From NCBI GenBank assembly GCA_002708905.1, contig PAPM01000003.1:94447-149747 (forward strand): a stretch of DNA of 55,301 nt, given 5' to 3'. Under the pieces are notes generated by a model that worked only from the letters and a program-made list of their open reading frames with translations, was not told where the DNA came from and ran no database searches. The DNA comes from Pseudomonadales bacterium. GTDB lineage: Bacteria; Pseudomonadota; Gammaproteobacteria; Pseudomonadales; Ketobacteraceae. The position numbers and the translations under genes were made by a program. Positions 54,510 through 55,301 of this stretch are shown piece after piece. How positions within the stretch are numbered: position 1 is the stretch's first letter; each line of letters opens with the position of its first letter.

Positions 54510-55277
54510 ATGCGCCATCGTGCTCGACGGCTGATCAGCGTATTTGCGCTAATTATACCGCTGCATGCCTTTGGTCAACCGTCAAAGGCGTTGAGTGATA
54601 TCACCACGCAAGATATCCGTCAGTCCATCATTGGATTTGTCAATCTAACGACGATGCCGGGTGTGGAAGGCAGCGTTCTTCACACCAGTTCTCCTGGCCG
54701 CGATGGGGAGCTTTGGCGCTCCAGCCTGGGCTTTCAGGCCGAGTTTACCCTGCGGGATTACATCGCTAACGGGTATTGGGGGGCGGCACTGGTGGCCGGC
54801 AGTTTTGACGACGAATTTGTATTACTGGATGACTTGGATAGACCGGTGGAGGTTGCCATCCGCCGCGATATCCAGGCGCTGCGTGGTAGTTTGGGTTTGA
54901 GTTTTCCGATGTCTGAATCCTTCAAAGTGCGCACCTACGGCAGCCTGATATTGTCTCTGACCCAGTCAAGTGCCAGGGCAACGGGGGACGTATTCGACCG
55001 CTTACCTTCCGGTACCGAGGAATCAGGCAGTAACACGGAATCCATCTCCGGGGTGGCCACGTTCGATTTGGAGTACACCCGCTGGATTCAAGGTAATAAG
55101 CTGGAGCTCTTGGGCCAGATTAATAGTATGTACACCGATACGTTCAGTGCTGAAAATGCGGCCCTCACCACTTGGGCCTGGAACGAGTCGATCATGGGGC
55201 GGGCAAGACTTATCCCTGAATCCGTGAGACCGGCCCCCGGAAGCACTTCTAACCCACTGACCTGCATGGCAATATAG
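54510..55277 (+). CDS. Outer membrane barrel protein (Omp_AT-like), probably disrupted at its C-terminus
   Basis: The ATG at 54510 is seven bases after the previous stop; GTGs at 54480 and 54486 are in-frame alternatives. The 255-residue product has an Arg-rich signal peptide (MRHRARRLISVFALII) and barrel-type strands (GFQAEFTLRDYI, RGSLGLSFPM, TYGSLILSLTQ), resembling solitary autotransporter-like barrels. The order normally ends in a C-terminal aromatic strand. Here, after SIMGRARL near 55210, the reading turns into a Pro/Ser-rich tail ending TCMAI. A frameshift, junction or contig-edge error is likely. Confidence 0.6.
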   Translation: MRHRARRLISVFALIIPLHAFGQPSKALSDITTQDIRQSIIGFVNLTTMPGVEGSVLHTSSPGRDGELWRSSLGFQAEFTLRDYIANGYWGAALVAGSFDDEFVLLDDLDRPVEVAIRRDIQALRGSLGLSFPMSESFKVRTYGSLILSLTQSSARATGDVFDRLPSGTEESGSNTESISGVATFDLEYTRWIQGNKLELLGQINSMYTDTFSAENAALTTWAWNESIMGRARLIPESVRPAPGSTSNPLTCMAI

Positions 55278-55301
55278 CCATTATCGCCATTCACCCAGAC
55301 A

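Overview
The window looks like chromosomal DNA of a free-living, probably marine or hydrocarbon-associated gammaproteobacterium. The evidence is an Entner-Doudoroff operon (zwf-pgl-edd-eda), a long general-secretory type II secretion operon, GspA/GspB, LrgAB, many c-di-GMP proteins, and a PrsK/PrsR two-component system with a VPEI-type PEP-CTERM protein. A Ketobacter/Alcanivorax-like relative would fit, but that is only an impression from gene content. I see no rRNA, tRNA, insertion sequence, prophage or CRISPR. The first gene is cut by the window edge, and the right edge may be a contig end.

Layout. (1) 1-6049: an HD-GYP c-di-GMP phosphodiesterase, a YfiR-like periplasmic protein, a TpsB outer-membrane transporter, a CHASE8-HAMP-GGDEF diguanylate cyclase and an unusually small TpsA exoprotein. 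Together these look like a self-contained c-di-GMP-linked two-partner-secretion module. (2) 6175-8461: a methyltransferase, a YfaZ-like outer-membrane protein and a SPOR protein. (3) 8630-16363: a Wza-like exopolysaccharide export lipoprotein and an outer-membrane barrel, convergent with prsR, prsK and a DUF1631 gene. (4) 16527-19634: methylmalonyl-CoA mutase and its MeaB chaperone. (5) 19950-28962: central sugar metabolism, with zwf-pgl-edd-eda divergent from galU, then pgi, a phosphopantetheinyl transferase and galE. (6) 29107-40693: a Cys-rich secreted protein of unknown function followed by gspE-F-G-H-I-J-K-L-M-A-B, without gspC, gspD or gspN. (7) 40769-48572: a PilZ protein, a UbiB-family kinase, a MORN-repeat protein, LrgAB, a sugar-nucleotide-type epimerase, a 49-residue protein behind a perfect CRP-type site, an OmpA lipoprotein and glutathione reductase. 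(8) 48680-55277: a PEP-CTERM protein with a sigma-54 promoter, a DapB-like dehydrogenase with an extra C-terminal domain, an SDR, and four outer-membrane or envelope genes.

The most interesting links are these. The c-di-GMP genes are interleaved with a miniature two-partner-secretion pair. A -24/-12 promoter in front of the PEP-CTERM gene matches the sigma-54 activator PrsR encoded about 37 kb away in the same window. A tightly coupled envelope cassette at the right end sits behind an FNR-like box, and its last gene appears disrupted.

Many starts differ from the longest open frame (zwf, gor, galE, gspK, the 53957 barrel and others). They were chosen from ribosome-binding sites, signal peptides or usual family length, as stated in each entry.
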